Counted from the stretch's first letter, positions 17,317 through 25,629 are shown. The stretch is 64,000 nt of DNA from Cytophagales bacterium (GCA_004294445.1 REAZ01000004.1:1-64000), one strand, 5' to 3'. Program-made: numbers and translations. Notes: generated from the sequence alone by a model not told the origin.

Positions 17317-18158
17317 TGGAAACTACAACAAAAAAATCGCCTATAGTATCTGCGGAATGGCTTGCTGAAAACTTAGGCAAGCCAAATGTAGTGGTATTAG
17401 ACGCTACCATACCGCCCATAGGAAAGCAAAAAAGCGAAATGGAAACGGCAAAAATCAAAGGAGCAATTTTCTTTGATTTGGATAATGTTTTTAGCGATAC
17501 GCAAAGCAACTTGCCGCACACAATACTTTCCCCTAATGCTTTTACAGACAGAGTCCAAGCATTAGGCATCAATCAAGAGAGCATTATTGTGGTTTATGAT
17601 ACCGTAGGCGTGTATTCGAGTCCGAGAGCATGGTGGCTATTTCGGGCAATGGGACATGAGCAGGTCTTTGTACTAAACGGTGGCTTTCCTGCTTGGAAGC
17701 AGATAAATGGAGAATATGAGCAGGCAGCAGCACAGCAACATACGCAGCGAGGCAATTTTTTGGCAAACTACCAGCCCGCCTTAGTGCGAGATGCAAACGC
17801 CGTACTCACTGTTACCCAAGATACCAAACAGTTGGTTATAGATGCGCGCTCATCAGAACGTTTTTGGGGCAAGGTAGCAGAGCCAAGAGAAGGGCTAAGG
17901 CGCGGGCATATCCCCAATTCTGCAAATATTCCCTTCACTGGTGTGCTTGATGGGGGCAAGCTAAAGACGGCAGAAGAGCTACAGCAGATTTTTACAGAGG
18001 TTGCCGCCGAAAATAAAGAATTAGTTTTTAGTTGCGGTTCGGGGGTTACGGCTTGCATTGTAGCTTTGGGGGCAGAAATTGCAGGATTTGAAAAAATAAG
18101 CGTGTATGATGGCTCGTGGAGCGAATGGGGGATGTCGGCAGAGCTGCCTATTATTTGA
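17316..18158 (+). CDS. sseA: Sulfurtransferase, 3-mercaptopyruvate/thiosulfate type
   Basis: 280 residues with two tandem rhodanese domains: an inactive N-terminal one (IVVYDTVGVYSSPRAWWLF) and a catalytic C-terminal one with the active-site loop CGSGVTAC. A CG-S/G-GVTA loop is typical of 3-mercaptopyruvate sulfurtransferases, so that substrate is favoured over thiosulfate. The ATG at 17316 overlaps the upstream stop; a TTG one codon earlier is less likely. The last 36 bases (18116-18151) are repeated at 18791-18826, beyond the toxin-antitoxin pair, which marks this 3' end as an insertion site. Confidence 0.9.
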   Translation: METTTKKSPIVSAEWLAENLGKPNVVVLDATIPPIGKQKSEMETAKIKGAIFFDLDNVFSDTQSNLPHTILSPNAFTDRVQALGINQESIIVVYDTVGVYSSPRAWWLFRAMGHEQVFVLNGGFPAWKQINGEYEQAAAQQHTQRGNFLANYQPALVRDANAVLTVTQDTKQLVIDARSSERFWGKVAEPREGLRRGHIPNSANIPFTGVLDGGKLKTAEELQQIFTEVAAENKELVFSCGSGVTACIVALGAEIAGFEKISVYDGSWSEWGMSAELPII

Positions 18159-18184
18159 AAAAAGATAATTTTTTTGTAAATTTG
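18154..18184 (+). promoter_or_regulatory. Consensus promoter of the DUF433/DUF5615 pair
   Basis: TTTG (18154-18157), overlapping the sulfurtransferase stop, and TAAATTTG (18177-18184) are exactly 19 bp apart, the best match to the Bacteroidota consensus in the window. The antitoxin ATG follows 20 bp downstream, so the pair has its own promoter. Confidence 0.75.
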
Positions 18185-18204
18185 AGGTATAAAATAAAAG
18201 CAAT

Positions 18205-18438
18205 ATGGAAAAAATGAAATTCAATTATAAAGAACTGATAGTCATTAACCCAAATATACGCTTTGGGCGACCTTGTGTAGTTGGTACACGCATTGCTGTT
18301 TATGATGTATTGGGGTGGCTTGCACTTGGTATGAGTCACGCAGAAATTATAGAAGATTTCCCACAGCTTAATAATGAACATATTTTGGCGTGTCTGCAAT
18401 ATGTAACAGCCAAAGAACGACAACTAAAATACGCCTAA
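18205..18438 (+). CDS. DUF433 antitoxin (VapB45-like)
   Basis: 77 residues with the family pattern NPNIRFGRPCVVGTRIAVYD, followed by a helix-turn-helix-like segment (VLGWLALGMSHAEIIEDFPQ) and HILACLQYVTAKE. DUF433 proteins act as DNA-binding antitoxins partnered with DUF5615 PIN-like toxins, which is the next gene here. The stop TAA is directly followed, in the same frame, by the first codon of the toxin, with no spacer. Probably autoregulates the promoter at 18154-18184. Confidence 0.88.
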   Translation: MEKMKFNYKELIVINPNIRFGRPCVVGTRIAVYDVLGWLALGMSHAEIIEDFPQLNNEHILACLQYVTAKERQLKYA

Positions 18439-18774
18439 ATAAAACTACTTTTTGATGAAAATGTATCCTATAGATTAGTGAAGAAAATAGCTCATCTATT
18501 TACTGCTTGTGAAAATATTGGACGAATTAAACTACTCAGTACCGACGACTTACTTATCTGGGAATATGCTAAAAAAAACGACTTTGCGATTGTTACTTTT
18601 GATGAAGATTTTGGAGAACTAAGTTTGTTCAAAGGTTACCCTCCCAAGGTGATTTTGCTAAGAACAGGCAATATTAGCAAGGAAGATTTAATGCAGTTAT
18701 TCATTGATAAACATGAAGTTATTTTTTCTTTTTTAGAAAATGAGGAATATGGTTGTTTAGAATTATACAAGTAA
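18439..18774 (+). CDS. DUF5615 PIN-like toxin with an ATA first codon
   Basis: The reading frame starts directly after the antitoxin stop. Its first residues, KLLFDENVSYRLVKKIAHLF, are those with which DUF5615 proteins normally begin after Met, but the initiator position (18439-18441) is ATA. FDEN holds the first catalytic acidic residues of the PIN fold; later ones are in LSTDDLLIWEYAKKND and FAIVTFDEDFGEL. The first conventional start in frame, GTG 18478, would remove the first acidic motif. Either ATA is used through reinitiation after the antitoxin or the toxin is silenced by a start-codon mutation. Predicted function: ribonuclease toxin, 111 residues. Confidence 0.72.
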   Translation: MKLLFDENVSYRLVKKIAHLFTACENIGRIKLLSTDDLLIWEYAKKNDFAIVTFDEDFGELSLFKGYPPKVILLRTGNISKEDLMQLFIDKHEVIFSFLENEEYGCLELYK

Positions 18775-18790
18775 AAAGTATTCAATCTTA

Positions 18791-18833
18791 GTGGGGCGAA
18801 TGGGGAATGTCGGCGGAACTGCTTATGGGGTAA
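18791..18833 (+). pseudogene. Remnant of a sulfurtransferase 3' end
   Basis: Bases 18791-18826 match 18116-18151 at 31 of 36 positions. In frame it reads WGEWGMSAELLMG then stop, against WSEWGMSAELPII then stop in the intact gene. Most differences fall in third positions, so the copy diverged as coding DNA and probably comes from another allele of the gene. It lies just beyond the toxin-antitoxin pair, as expected for a displaced gene end. Confidence 0.75.
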
Positions 18834-18897
18834 TATGGGGAAAACTTGCTTTTATCTTGGTTAATTACGTCGTAAGGCTGTCAATAAAAAACACATA

Positions 18898-19022
18898 ATG
18901 GAACAAGAAAAACAGATACAAGAAAATTAAAAAATTTTAAAAAGAGTATTTGCGAAATTGTTTTGTTATTTATAGTAATTTTGGTGTTGTTATTTTTTTT
19001 GATGAAGTTTGTGTTTGGTTAA
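18898..19022 (+). pseudogene. Possible frameshifted small membrane peptide in an otherwise empty gap
   Basis: The 311-bp gap between 18834 and 19144 has no intact gene. From ATG 18898 a short frame (MEQEKQIQEN) stops in an A-rich tract, while another frame continues as a hydrophobic tail (IVLLFIVILVLLFFLMKFVF) ending at 19022. One shift in the A run would join them into a small single-helix protein. This may be decay or coincidence. Confidence 0.2.
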
Positions 19023-19144
19023 AGAGGGTTTTTAACTGCATAAAAATAGAGATTCTATTTATGCCTCCTGCAAACTTTAAGCGAAGAGAGTGTATAATAT
19101 TTAGTTGTCCTAATTGCTTTTAACAACAAATTAAAATATGCGAT

Positions 19145-22100
19145 ATGCTTATATTCCATTACTGTCAAAGATTCAAAGATAATCTAAAACACAATCTCTT
19201 AGCCTCAAACATAGAGAGGAAATTAGACGGACTCACTCAAAGAAATACTTTGAATGAAAATACTACTTCAGTTTCAGCCTATACAAGTGGTATGTATGTT
19301 TTAAAAATACGAAATCAGTTTCGTATTATCATTCAACAAAAGTCAGTTGAACTCAGTGGGCAACAGATTATAGTACATTTTGTGAGAGATGTTGTAAATA
19401 ACAATGCGTGGACACGCAGTATTTATCGACAGCTTGAAGGTAATCTTTGGCTTCCCAATAATCCATTGTCAGAAACTGATATCGAAACCTTTGGTATTGA
19501 ATACGAAAAAAATACTAATATTATCAAAAAAGAGGAAAATAATCCCCCACAAGAACTTATGGATTGGCTCCCCTATTTCAGTGATAACTTCAAATTAGGT
19601 TTTGATGTATTGGAAACTGAAGAATGGGTACGCTTTGCAGGCTATAACGTAGAAAAAGAAGGTATGCGTGAAAAAGATGTAGCCACATTTCGTTTCGCAC
19701 TTCGAGAAATCGTAGATAGAAAAGCTAACCCCGAAACTTTCAAAAAAGAAAATGGCTATATTATATTAGAATATGTCTACCAAAACATTGGCATACTATA
19801 TACAGAAATTACAGAAAATAATAATACAAGCTATTTACTATACGGTGGAGCTAATGTTGCGATACAGAAAGAACATTGGGAAAGACTTAAGAAAAAATTA
19901 CTTGACACCACACAGCCTACTATTGTTAGTACTGAGGATATGCGCAAAGAAGCCTCCAGAGCTTATCCAAGTTGGACGCTCAAAGAAGATGAACTTTGGG
20001 ACAAAATTCAAAGCAGTTCTGAAAATAGCAACTATTCATTACTCACAGAGCAAATAGATTTTCTTAAGTCCTTTAAATTTCCTTGCTATATCAACGGACA
20101 AGCTGGCAGTGGCAAATCTACCATGCTATATTACCTATTTGCAAATGCTTATTATTTTAAAGGTGCGGGGCTAATAAAGAATGAATTGATATTCTTAACT
20201 GAAAATAGCGAGTTATTAAATAAAACTAAAATTGCTATTCGTAATTTGTTAGCGAACAATACCAACTTTAAACTTAGCACTATATCCGACTTCGATAATT
20301 TTGATACTTGTTTTGCTACCTTCAAAGATTTTCTTTGGAGTCTATTGCAAGAAGAAGACCAGCAATTTTTTCCAAACAACAAGTATTTGAACTTCCCTAC
20401 TTTCAAAAATTTGTATGAGACTTCTAATCTACCCAAAAAAACAATAAAAGACTATCCTGCTGATAAAGTATGGTTTGCTATAACAACATATATTTATGGC
20501 TACGATATCAATAAACTCATAGATTCTACAAACTATGAAGAAATGGTTATTCGAGATTTAAAAAATCTGTTGCCTTTGGAGGATTTAAAAGGTATTGAGA
20601 AAAATTGTTTGCCCTTTTATCAAAAATTAATAGAAAAAGATGGGCATTGGGATAAACTTAAAATTATTAGGTACATCGAAGAAAACTTACAAATTCCTAA
20701 AGATTATGCTGTTATTTTTTGTGATGAGGCACAAGATTTTTCACGCGTAGAGTTAAACTTCATACTCAATTTGTCAGAACTTACACAATACGACCTCAAA
20801 GATACATTTCAAGTACCTATAGTGTTTGCAGGTGATCCACACCAGACAGTAAACCCGACAGGTTTTAGAGAGGCAGAGATAAAGGATATATTATACAAAC
20901 AACTAAAAGAGATAGCCAATTTTCAATATGACACTAAAAATAGCTCATATAACCCTAAATACAACTATCGTTCCTCTGAAAAAGTGGTTGATTTAGCAAA
21001 TTATATACAATATTTTAGAAAAAAATCCTTGAACTTGCCTATTGAGCGACCACAAGAAGCAAAACGCTCTACTTATCAAAATATCGCAAACAATATTTTT
21101 CAATACCCTGAAGAGATACTTGCAGACCAAAGTTTTTTAGAAAAATTCAGATATAAAGTATTTATCATACCTGTAGATGGGGAAGACGAAAAAAAAGAGT
21201 TTATTGAAAATAATCCTTTACTTACAGCCTTGCCTAATCTTGATATCAAAACTTCAGTAGAGGCAAAAGGGGTAGAGTATTCACAAGTCGTGTTATACGG
21301 ATTTGGTGAATATTATTTAACTAATTTTACAAGCCTTGCCAATTTAAGCGAAACTGATAGTTTTAAATGTCGTTATTTTTTCAATAAGCTGTATGTAGGG
21401 GTTACTCGCGCACAAATAGAACTTATCATAATAGACAACTCAAAGGCAGAATGTGATTTTTGGAAAAAACTTGTAACAGAACAGCTTGCTATAACAGATG
21501 AGATTTGGCAAAGTATAGTCAAGCAAAATACCATCTTATATCATGCGGGTACCATACGCACAAGTACAAAAGAAGATGCTTTGGAAAATGCCAAAAAAGA
21601 TAAAGAACAAGGCAGATTTGACAAAAATTCAAACAGACTAAAAATAGCCGCTTCTCAATTTTTTGCTTTAGGAGAATATGATGAGCATTTCGACTGTTTA
21701 GCTTTGGCAGAGGAATTTGTAGGAGAATGGAAAAAAGCAGCAGAATATTATGCCAAAACCAAACATGGAGCAGAAAAACAAGCAGAGGTTTTATGGAAAG
21801 GAAAATTATTGAAAGAGCTGATGATATTGCTTGGTATGAAAGTAAATAACGAACAGCAAACAGTTCGTTTAGCCTTAGCTCGTTTGATATCAGACGACCG
21901 TGCAAATACCACTATCGTAAAGGATTTATATCAATACAAAAATGTGCTTAAAAGCATTACAAAAGAAATTACATGGCGTAATGAGCTTATAGAAAAACTA
22001 TCTAAAGTATCACAAAATATAGAAAGCGACCTCGTTAGAGATTTTTGTGATGTGTTAGAAGAAATTGCACAACACACAGACAATAATCTTTATGAGGCGT

Positions 22101-23686
22101 TGGGTTACCTCTATCAAAAAGCTGGGTATCATGACAAGGCAATATCAAGTTGGGACAAAGGAGACTATATAAACAACAAAGATTATATCAATGCAGTAAT
22201 TCAAAATGCACAATACAAGCGCGATACACCCATAGAAATTATTTACCAAGATAAGATGTTAGCCCATGATGCAGAAAAAGCGACCGAAATAAGAGAACGT
22301 ATTATACATCTATACACTACTAATACTCCAAAAGATGATCAATGGAGCTTATTAGCCGCTTATAAAGCTTTTTTAGTACAACAACCCAAAAATACACAAA
22401 TCATACAAATAGCTCAAGATACAGAAAAAATATTTCAAAACTTATTAGGTACACTCGTATTCGAGTACGAAGCCCTATTGAAAGAAGGAAACTTAGACAA
22501 ACAAGTAGCAGAATTTGTAGTAGAACGTTGGGCAAAGAATATAACCAAAAATCCATATAAAAACACTGAATGGCTATCGGAGCTTAACAACGCCTACAAA
22601 GAAATTGCTGCTATTTATGGAATTAAATACCAACCATTCAAAGAAGATGAGTTTGCAGAAATAGCCGACTTACCTACAGAGATTTTTACAACACCTACCG
22701 AACATTTCAAAAACATAACTTTCAAGAACTTCAGGCGTTTCAAAGAACTTACTATAAATAACATTGGACAGTTTAACTTGATTGTAGGTGATAATAACGT
22801 AGGCAAAACTTCTGTTTTAGAAGGCTTACTATTTACTCCTGATATACAGGAATTTGCTAAAAGATTAGTATACAGTTATGCTGATAGGTGCAATGGATTA
22901 GAATTTAAAGACATCAAACAAGATTTTTGGAAAGATTTTTTACTCAATACACAAAAAGATGAAACTATACAATATATCTTATCTGCCCAAAGAAAACAAT
23001 GGCAATACAAATTTCCTGATGGCTCGATAGATATTTCTAAATTACGAGAATTAGAATATATAGATAGTATAAAAACGCCTATGATACCTTTTGGCAAAGG
23101 TTTTCGAGGGGATTTGAAGACCGCGTATGAGCAAGAAATAAGCCCATTTAAACCCCTTAAAAAAGAATTTGTAGAAAACATGAAAGTTTTCATACCCGAA
23201 ATAGAAGGCATTACAGGGCATAAAGATGGCGGAATAGGCATCGAGGAAAAAGATGTTGATGAATCCACTTCCCTCCACCAATATGGTGAAGGAGCAAACA
23301 AACTTTTTCGTATTCTTATGCAAATGGCTTTACAAAAAGACAAACGTATTATGATAGATGAAATAGACGCAGGCATACATTACACACGTTTCCCTAAATT
23401 TTGGGAAGTCATACTTAAAGTAGCATGCCAAAACAATATACAAATTTTCGCCACAACCCACAACTTGGAGTGCATAGAACACTTCAAAGATGTGTTAAGC
23501 GATTATGACTTTTTTCAAGATATTATGGCAGAGAGTGAATTTGAAGAATTTAAACAAAAATCTCGTGTCATTACACTCAAAGAATCTGCAAATAATAATA
23601 TTAAAACCTATACTCGTACTTTTGAAGAGTTTGAGTATGCTTTAGAACGTGGTTCAATGTTTTTCAGGGGAGGTGCAAATGAATAA
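19145..23686 (+). CDS. UvrD-like helicase / TPR / SMC-OLD-type ATPase fusion
   Basis: 1513 residues. The N-terminal 90 or so resemble a RelE/ParE fold (GMYVLKIRNQFRIIIQQ). A superfamily 1A helicase follows: Walker A GQAGSGKST (318-326), DEAQDF (527), GDPHQT (563), YNYRSSEKVVDLA, VEAKGVEYSQVVLYG (705) and VGVTRAQ (752). A helical, TPR-like region spans about 790-1180. The C-terminus is an ABC/SMC-like head with Walker A GDNNVGKT (1215-1222), signature-like LHQYGEGANKLF, Walker B RIMIDEIDAGIH (1401) and H-loop TTHNLE. The TOPRIM gene downstream overlaps by 8 bp. Helicase plus ATPase plus TOPRIM are also the parts of Gabija (GajA+GajB), but there ATPase and TOPRIM are fused and the helicase is separate. 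A role in anti-phage defence is inferred. Confidence 0.85.
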   Translation: MLIFHYCQRFKDNLKHNLLASNIERKLDGLTQRNTLNENTTSVSAYTSGMYVLKIRNQFRIIIQQKSVELSGQQIIVHFVRDVVNNNAWTRSIYRQLEGNLWLPNNPLSETDIETFGIEYEKNTNIIKKEENNPPQELMDWLPYFSDNFKLGFDVLETEEWVRFAGYNVEKEGMREKDVATFRFALREIVDRKANPETFKKENGYIILEYVYQNIGILYTEITENNNTSYLLYGGANVAIQKEHWERLKKKLLDTTQPTIVSTEDMRKEASRAYPSWTLKEDELWDKIQSSSENSNYSLLTEQIDFLKSFKFPCYINGQAGSGKSTMLYYLFANAYYFKGAGLIKNELIFLTENSELLNKTKIAIRNLLANNTNFKLSTISDFDNFDTCFATFKDFLWSLLQEEDQQFFPNNKYLNFPTFKNLYETSNLPKKTIKDYPADKVWFAITTYIYGYDINKLIDSTNYEEMVIRDLKNLLPLEDLKGIEKNCLPFYQKLIEKDGHWDKLKIIRYIEENLQIPKDYAVIFCDEAQDFSRVELNFILNLSELTQYDLKDTFQVPIVFAGDPHQTVNPTGFREAEIKDILYKQLKEIANFQYDTKNSSYNPKYNYRSSEKVVDLANYIQYFRKKSLNLPIERPQEAKRSTYQNIANNIFQYPEEILADQSFLEKFRYKVFIIPVDGEDEKKEFIENNPLLTALPNLDIKTSVEAKGVEYSQVVLYGFGEYYLTNFTSLANLSETDSFKCRYFFNKLYVGVTRAQIELIIIDNSKAECDFWKKLVTEQLAITDEIWQSIVKQNTILYHAGTIRTSTKEDALENAKKDKEQGRFDKNSNRLKIAASQFFALGEYDEHFDCLALAEEFVGEWKKAAEYYAKTKHGAEKQAEVLWKGKLLKELMILLGMKVNNEQQTVRLALARLISDDRANTTIVKDLYQYKNVLKSITKEITWRNELIEKLSKVSQNIESDLVRDFCDVLEEIAQHTDNNLYEALGYLYQKAGYHDKAISSWDKGDYINNKDYINAVIQNAQYKRDTPIEIIYQDKMLAHDAEKATEIRERIIHLYTTNTPKDDQWSLLAAYKAFLVQQPKNTQIIQIAQDTEKIFQNLLGTLVFEYEALLKEGNLDKQVAEFVVERWAKNITKNPYKNTEWLSELNNAYKEIAAIYGIKYQPFKEDEFAEIADLPTEIFTTPTEHFKNITFKNFRRFKELTINNIGQFNLIVGDNNVGKTSVLEGLLFTPDIQEFAKRLVYSYADRCNGLEFKDIKQDFWKDFLLNTQKDETIQYILSAQRKQWQYKFPDGSIDISKLRELEYIDSIKTPMIPFGKGFRGDLKTAYEQEISPFKPLKKEFVENMKVFIPEIEGITGHKDGGIGIEEKDVDESTSLHQYGEGANKLFRILMQMALQKDKRIMIDEIDAGIHYTRFPKFWEVILKVACQNNIQIFATTHNLECIEHFKDVLSDYDFFQDIMAESEFEEFKQKSRVITLKESANNNIKTYTRTFEEFEYALERGSMFFRGGANE

Positions 23687-24449
23687 GTTTCTAATCGTTG
23701 TAGAAGGACACGCTGACGTGGCTTTCCTGAAATCTTACTTATCGTATTTATTAGACAATAACAAAGATTTTGTCAAAATAAAAACACTTTCTAAAAGCCA
23801 ACAGAAGAAGAAACAGCAAAAAGAAGGCAAAGAGAAAAATAAAGATGAAGATAAGAAAAAAATTATGGTACCAGAAAGAGTGTTTGATACGCCTATCATA
23901 GATATTTTTCCATTAGATGGTTGTACCAAATTGTTTGAATACCACCAAGATATAATTGATATAAAAAATGAGGCTATCGACAAAGAACAGAATTTTCATT
24001 TGCTGATGATACAAGATGCTGATAATCCTAAAAAACATCATGGCGGAGTTGCAGCAAGACTTGAGTACCTTAAGGCAGTGAAAAAACAAATAGAAGAAAA
24101 AGAAAGTATAACATTTGATTTTGAAACCTTTTTATTTCCCAATCATAAAGATGATGGAGATTTAGAAACCCTGCTAATGTCTATCATAAACCAAGAAGAA
24201 TACAATAAATTTTTCGCTTGTTATCAATCCTATTGCTGTTGTATAAAACCTTATGCAAATCCAAGTTCTATAGATTCTCTTTTAGAAAATAAATCAAAAA
24301 TATTTAGTTATGTCCAAACACACAGAGGACAAGAATTTGCTAACGAGGGGAAAAGGGATTACAAGGACGGGCTGTGGAATTTAGACAGCGAATATTTAGA
24401 ACCCCTCAAAAAATTTCTTTTAGATAAATTTATAGAATTTTCACATTGA
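23679..24449 (+). CDS. DUF3226-like TOPRIM partner protein
   Basis: From ATG 23679, which overlaps the upstream gene by 8 bp, the protein has 256 residues; earlier in-frame starts lie deep inside the upstream gene. MNKFLIVVEGHADVAFLKSY is the TOPRIM Glu motif, followed by a Lys/Glu-rich insert (about 35-65), the acidic motif LLMIQDADNP, and FPNHKDDGDLETLL. This matches the DUF3226-type TOPRIM pattern and suggests a metal-dependent nuclease controlled by the ATPase head of the neighbour, as in other ATPase-TOPRIM defence pairs. An AT-rich, gene-free gap of 190 bp follows. Confidence 0.8.
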   Translation: MNKFLIVVEGHADVAFLKSYLSYLLDNNKDFVKIKTLSKSQQKKKQQKEGKEKNKDEDKKKIMVPERVFDTPIIDIFPLDGCTKLFEYHQDIIDIKNEAIDKEQNFHLLMIQDADNPKKHHGGVAARLEYLKAVKKQIEEKESITFDFETFLFPNHKDDGDLETLLMSIINQEEYNKFFACYQSYCCCIKPYANPSSIDSLLENKSKIFSYVQTHRGQEFANEGKRDYKDGLWNLDSEYLEPLKKFLLDKFIEFSH

Positions 24450-24595
24450 ATATTGAACACTACAATTCTTGATCAACTTTCTTAAGTATCAATTATTTTT
24501 GCAAGGCTTTTTTCTTTTTCCTCGCCTTTATTGTTTTTATTTATTAGTATAAACACTGTAGGAAATATTGAAATCATCCAACAGAGCAAAAAAAA

Positions 24596-24625
24596 TTGGT
24601 GCTGCACGCTGCCACACAGCACCAA
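24596..24625 (-). terminator. Intrinsic terminator of the HNH gene
   Basis: TTGGTGCTG (24596-24604) pairs perfectly with CAGCACCAA (24617-24625). On the minus strand the stem is followed by a run of nine T residues, so it terminates the genes ending at 24640. Confidence 0.8.
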
Positions 24626-24639
24626 AAATAACTACATTT

Positions 24640-24906
24640 TTAACTAATCCAAAGCAAAATTCCCAAAGCTAAAATAATTATGAACCCTGCAAGCCATTTT
24701 GTAAAAAAAGCATAATGAAAATGCTCATCGGGATTTTTTAAATTTTTGGTTCCTAATTGCTCATGATAATCTCGATGACAATTTGGACACAACCTAACAA
24801 TATCGCCCTTTCCTCCAAAAATAGATTTAGGTAAAATGTGATGTTTATCTATCCAAAAATATTTTTTACACTTAGAGTAATACCCTTTTTTTGTTTCGTC
24901 TGCCAT
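24640..24906 (-). CDS. HNH-like endonuclease with a C-terminal membrane anchor
   Basis: 88 residues from ATG 24906; a TTG seven codons earlier is also open. It has an HNH-type core, WIDKHHILPKSIFGGKGD then VRLCPNCHRDYHEQ, which contains the His-His pair, the CxxC-like cysteines (CKK and CPNC) and the final His. The last 20 residues form a transmembrane helix (LAGFIIILALGILLWIS). A membrane-anchored HNH protein this small is unusual. It overlaps the gene upstream by 35 bp, so the two are translationally coupled. Whether it cuts DNA is unknown. Confidence 0.65.
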   Translation of the reverse strand: MADETKKGYYSKCKKYFWIDKHHILPKSIFGGKGDIVRLCPNCHRDYHEQLGTKNLKNPDEHFHYAFFTKWLAGFIIILALGILLWIS

Positions 24907-25321
24907 CTTTTTCTGTGATTTTGCCAATAAGACTAAAATGTGAACAGCCTATATGTTCCCTAACAAAAACGGCGGGTGTAAAACGCATTTCATAAGGAGT
25001 TGAGGCTTCGCTCTCAAAACTATCTAAAATTTTGTCTAAAAACTCTAAATCATCGTGTGTAGAAGATTGTAAAATAGTCTGCCAAAGCATAGTCAAAGAG
25101 TATTCTTTTGATGCAGGCTCTGCATGAGAAATTTGCACAAAAATTCCAATACTCCTCTCATGCTCTTCGGGGAAAGTTCCGCTACCAATTTTCAAAATCA
25201 CTTCCGATTTTTCAGTAGGCATGATTTTTAGCAACTCTCTTTGGTGTGCCTCACAAACCTCGATAGGTACTTGCTCAAGCAACTCCACTAATTTTTTTGT
25301 CAATTCTACAACGTTGGTCAT
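24872..25321 (-). CDS. Uncharacterised 149-residue protein, partner of the HNH gene
   Basis: I do not recognise this protein. It has an amphipathic N-terminal helix (VVELTKKLVELLEQVPIEVC), a middle beta-rich part (SEVILKIGSGTFPEEHERSIGIFVQIS) and a basic C-terminus (KDGRRNKKRVLL); no transmembrane segment. The ATG at 25321 is the only good start. Its 3' end overlaps the HNH gene by 35 bp, which suggests a two-gene unit at the right edge of the accessory island, possibly immunity or regulation for the HNH protein. Confidence 0.6.
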   Translation of the reverse strand: MTNVVELTKKLVELLEQVPIEVCEAHQRELLKIMPTEKSEVILKIGSGTFPEEHERSIGIFVQISHAEPASKEYSLTMLWQTILQSSTHDDLEFLDKILDSFESEASTPYEMRFTPAVFVREHIGCSHFSLIGKITEKDGRRNKKRVLL

Positions 25322-25370
25322 GGCATTTTTTGTGGTAAAAATAGCAAATTATTTTGGGTAAAAAAAACCT

Positions 25371-25571
25371 TTACTTCACTTCTGCATTTTTTACATAGCG
25401 TTCCAGCCAAGTATTCATTTCCCTTGATGTTTTGATTTTGTCTGCATAGCTAAAAAGCGACATTTGGAAATAAACATCTGGTGCTTGCCAATAAGTACGT
25501 TCTTCGGTTATGAGTGTTTTTTTCTGAGTACGGAGTACCAATAGAAATGCTATAGAACAAACCTTTGCAAA
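25371..25571 (-). pseudogene. Gene fragment without a start codon
   Basis: An open frame bounded by stops reads IAFLLVLRTQKKTLITEE, then RTYWQAPDVYFQMSLFSYAD, and ends EMNTWLERYVKNAEVK. There is no ATG before the Met of QMSLF, only a possible TTG. The composition is protein-like, so I read it as the C-terminal remnant of a larger gene or a short gene with a non-ATG start. It fills most of the 308-bp gap at 25322-25629; nothing else is visible there. Confidence 0.4.
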
Positions 25572-25629
25572 TTAGCAAATGTTTTCAAATAGACAGGTAT
25601 TATTGAGGAAGCACCAAAGAAACAAGGAT

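Noticed and set aside
18478-18774. GTG 18478 as the start of the DUF5615 toxin
   Set aside because: It would remove the conserved KLLFDEN segment with catalytic acidic residues, which is encoded in frame immediately upstream from 18439.
22876-23376. 166-codon frame on the minus strand
   Set aside because: Shadow of the ATPase domain of the helicase fusion; the plus-strand motifs are intact.
19145-24449. Calling the locus canonical Gabija
   Set aside because: In Gabija the ATPase and TOPRIM are one protein and the helicase another; here helicase and ATPase are fused and TOPRIM is separate.
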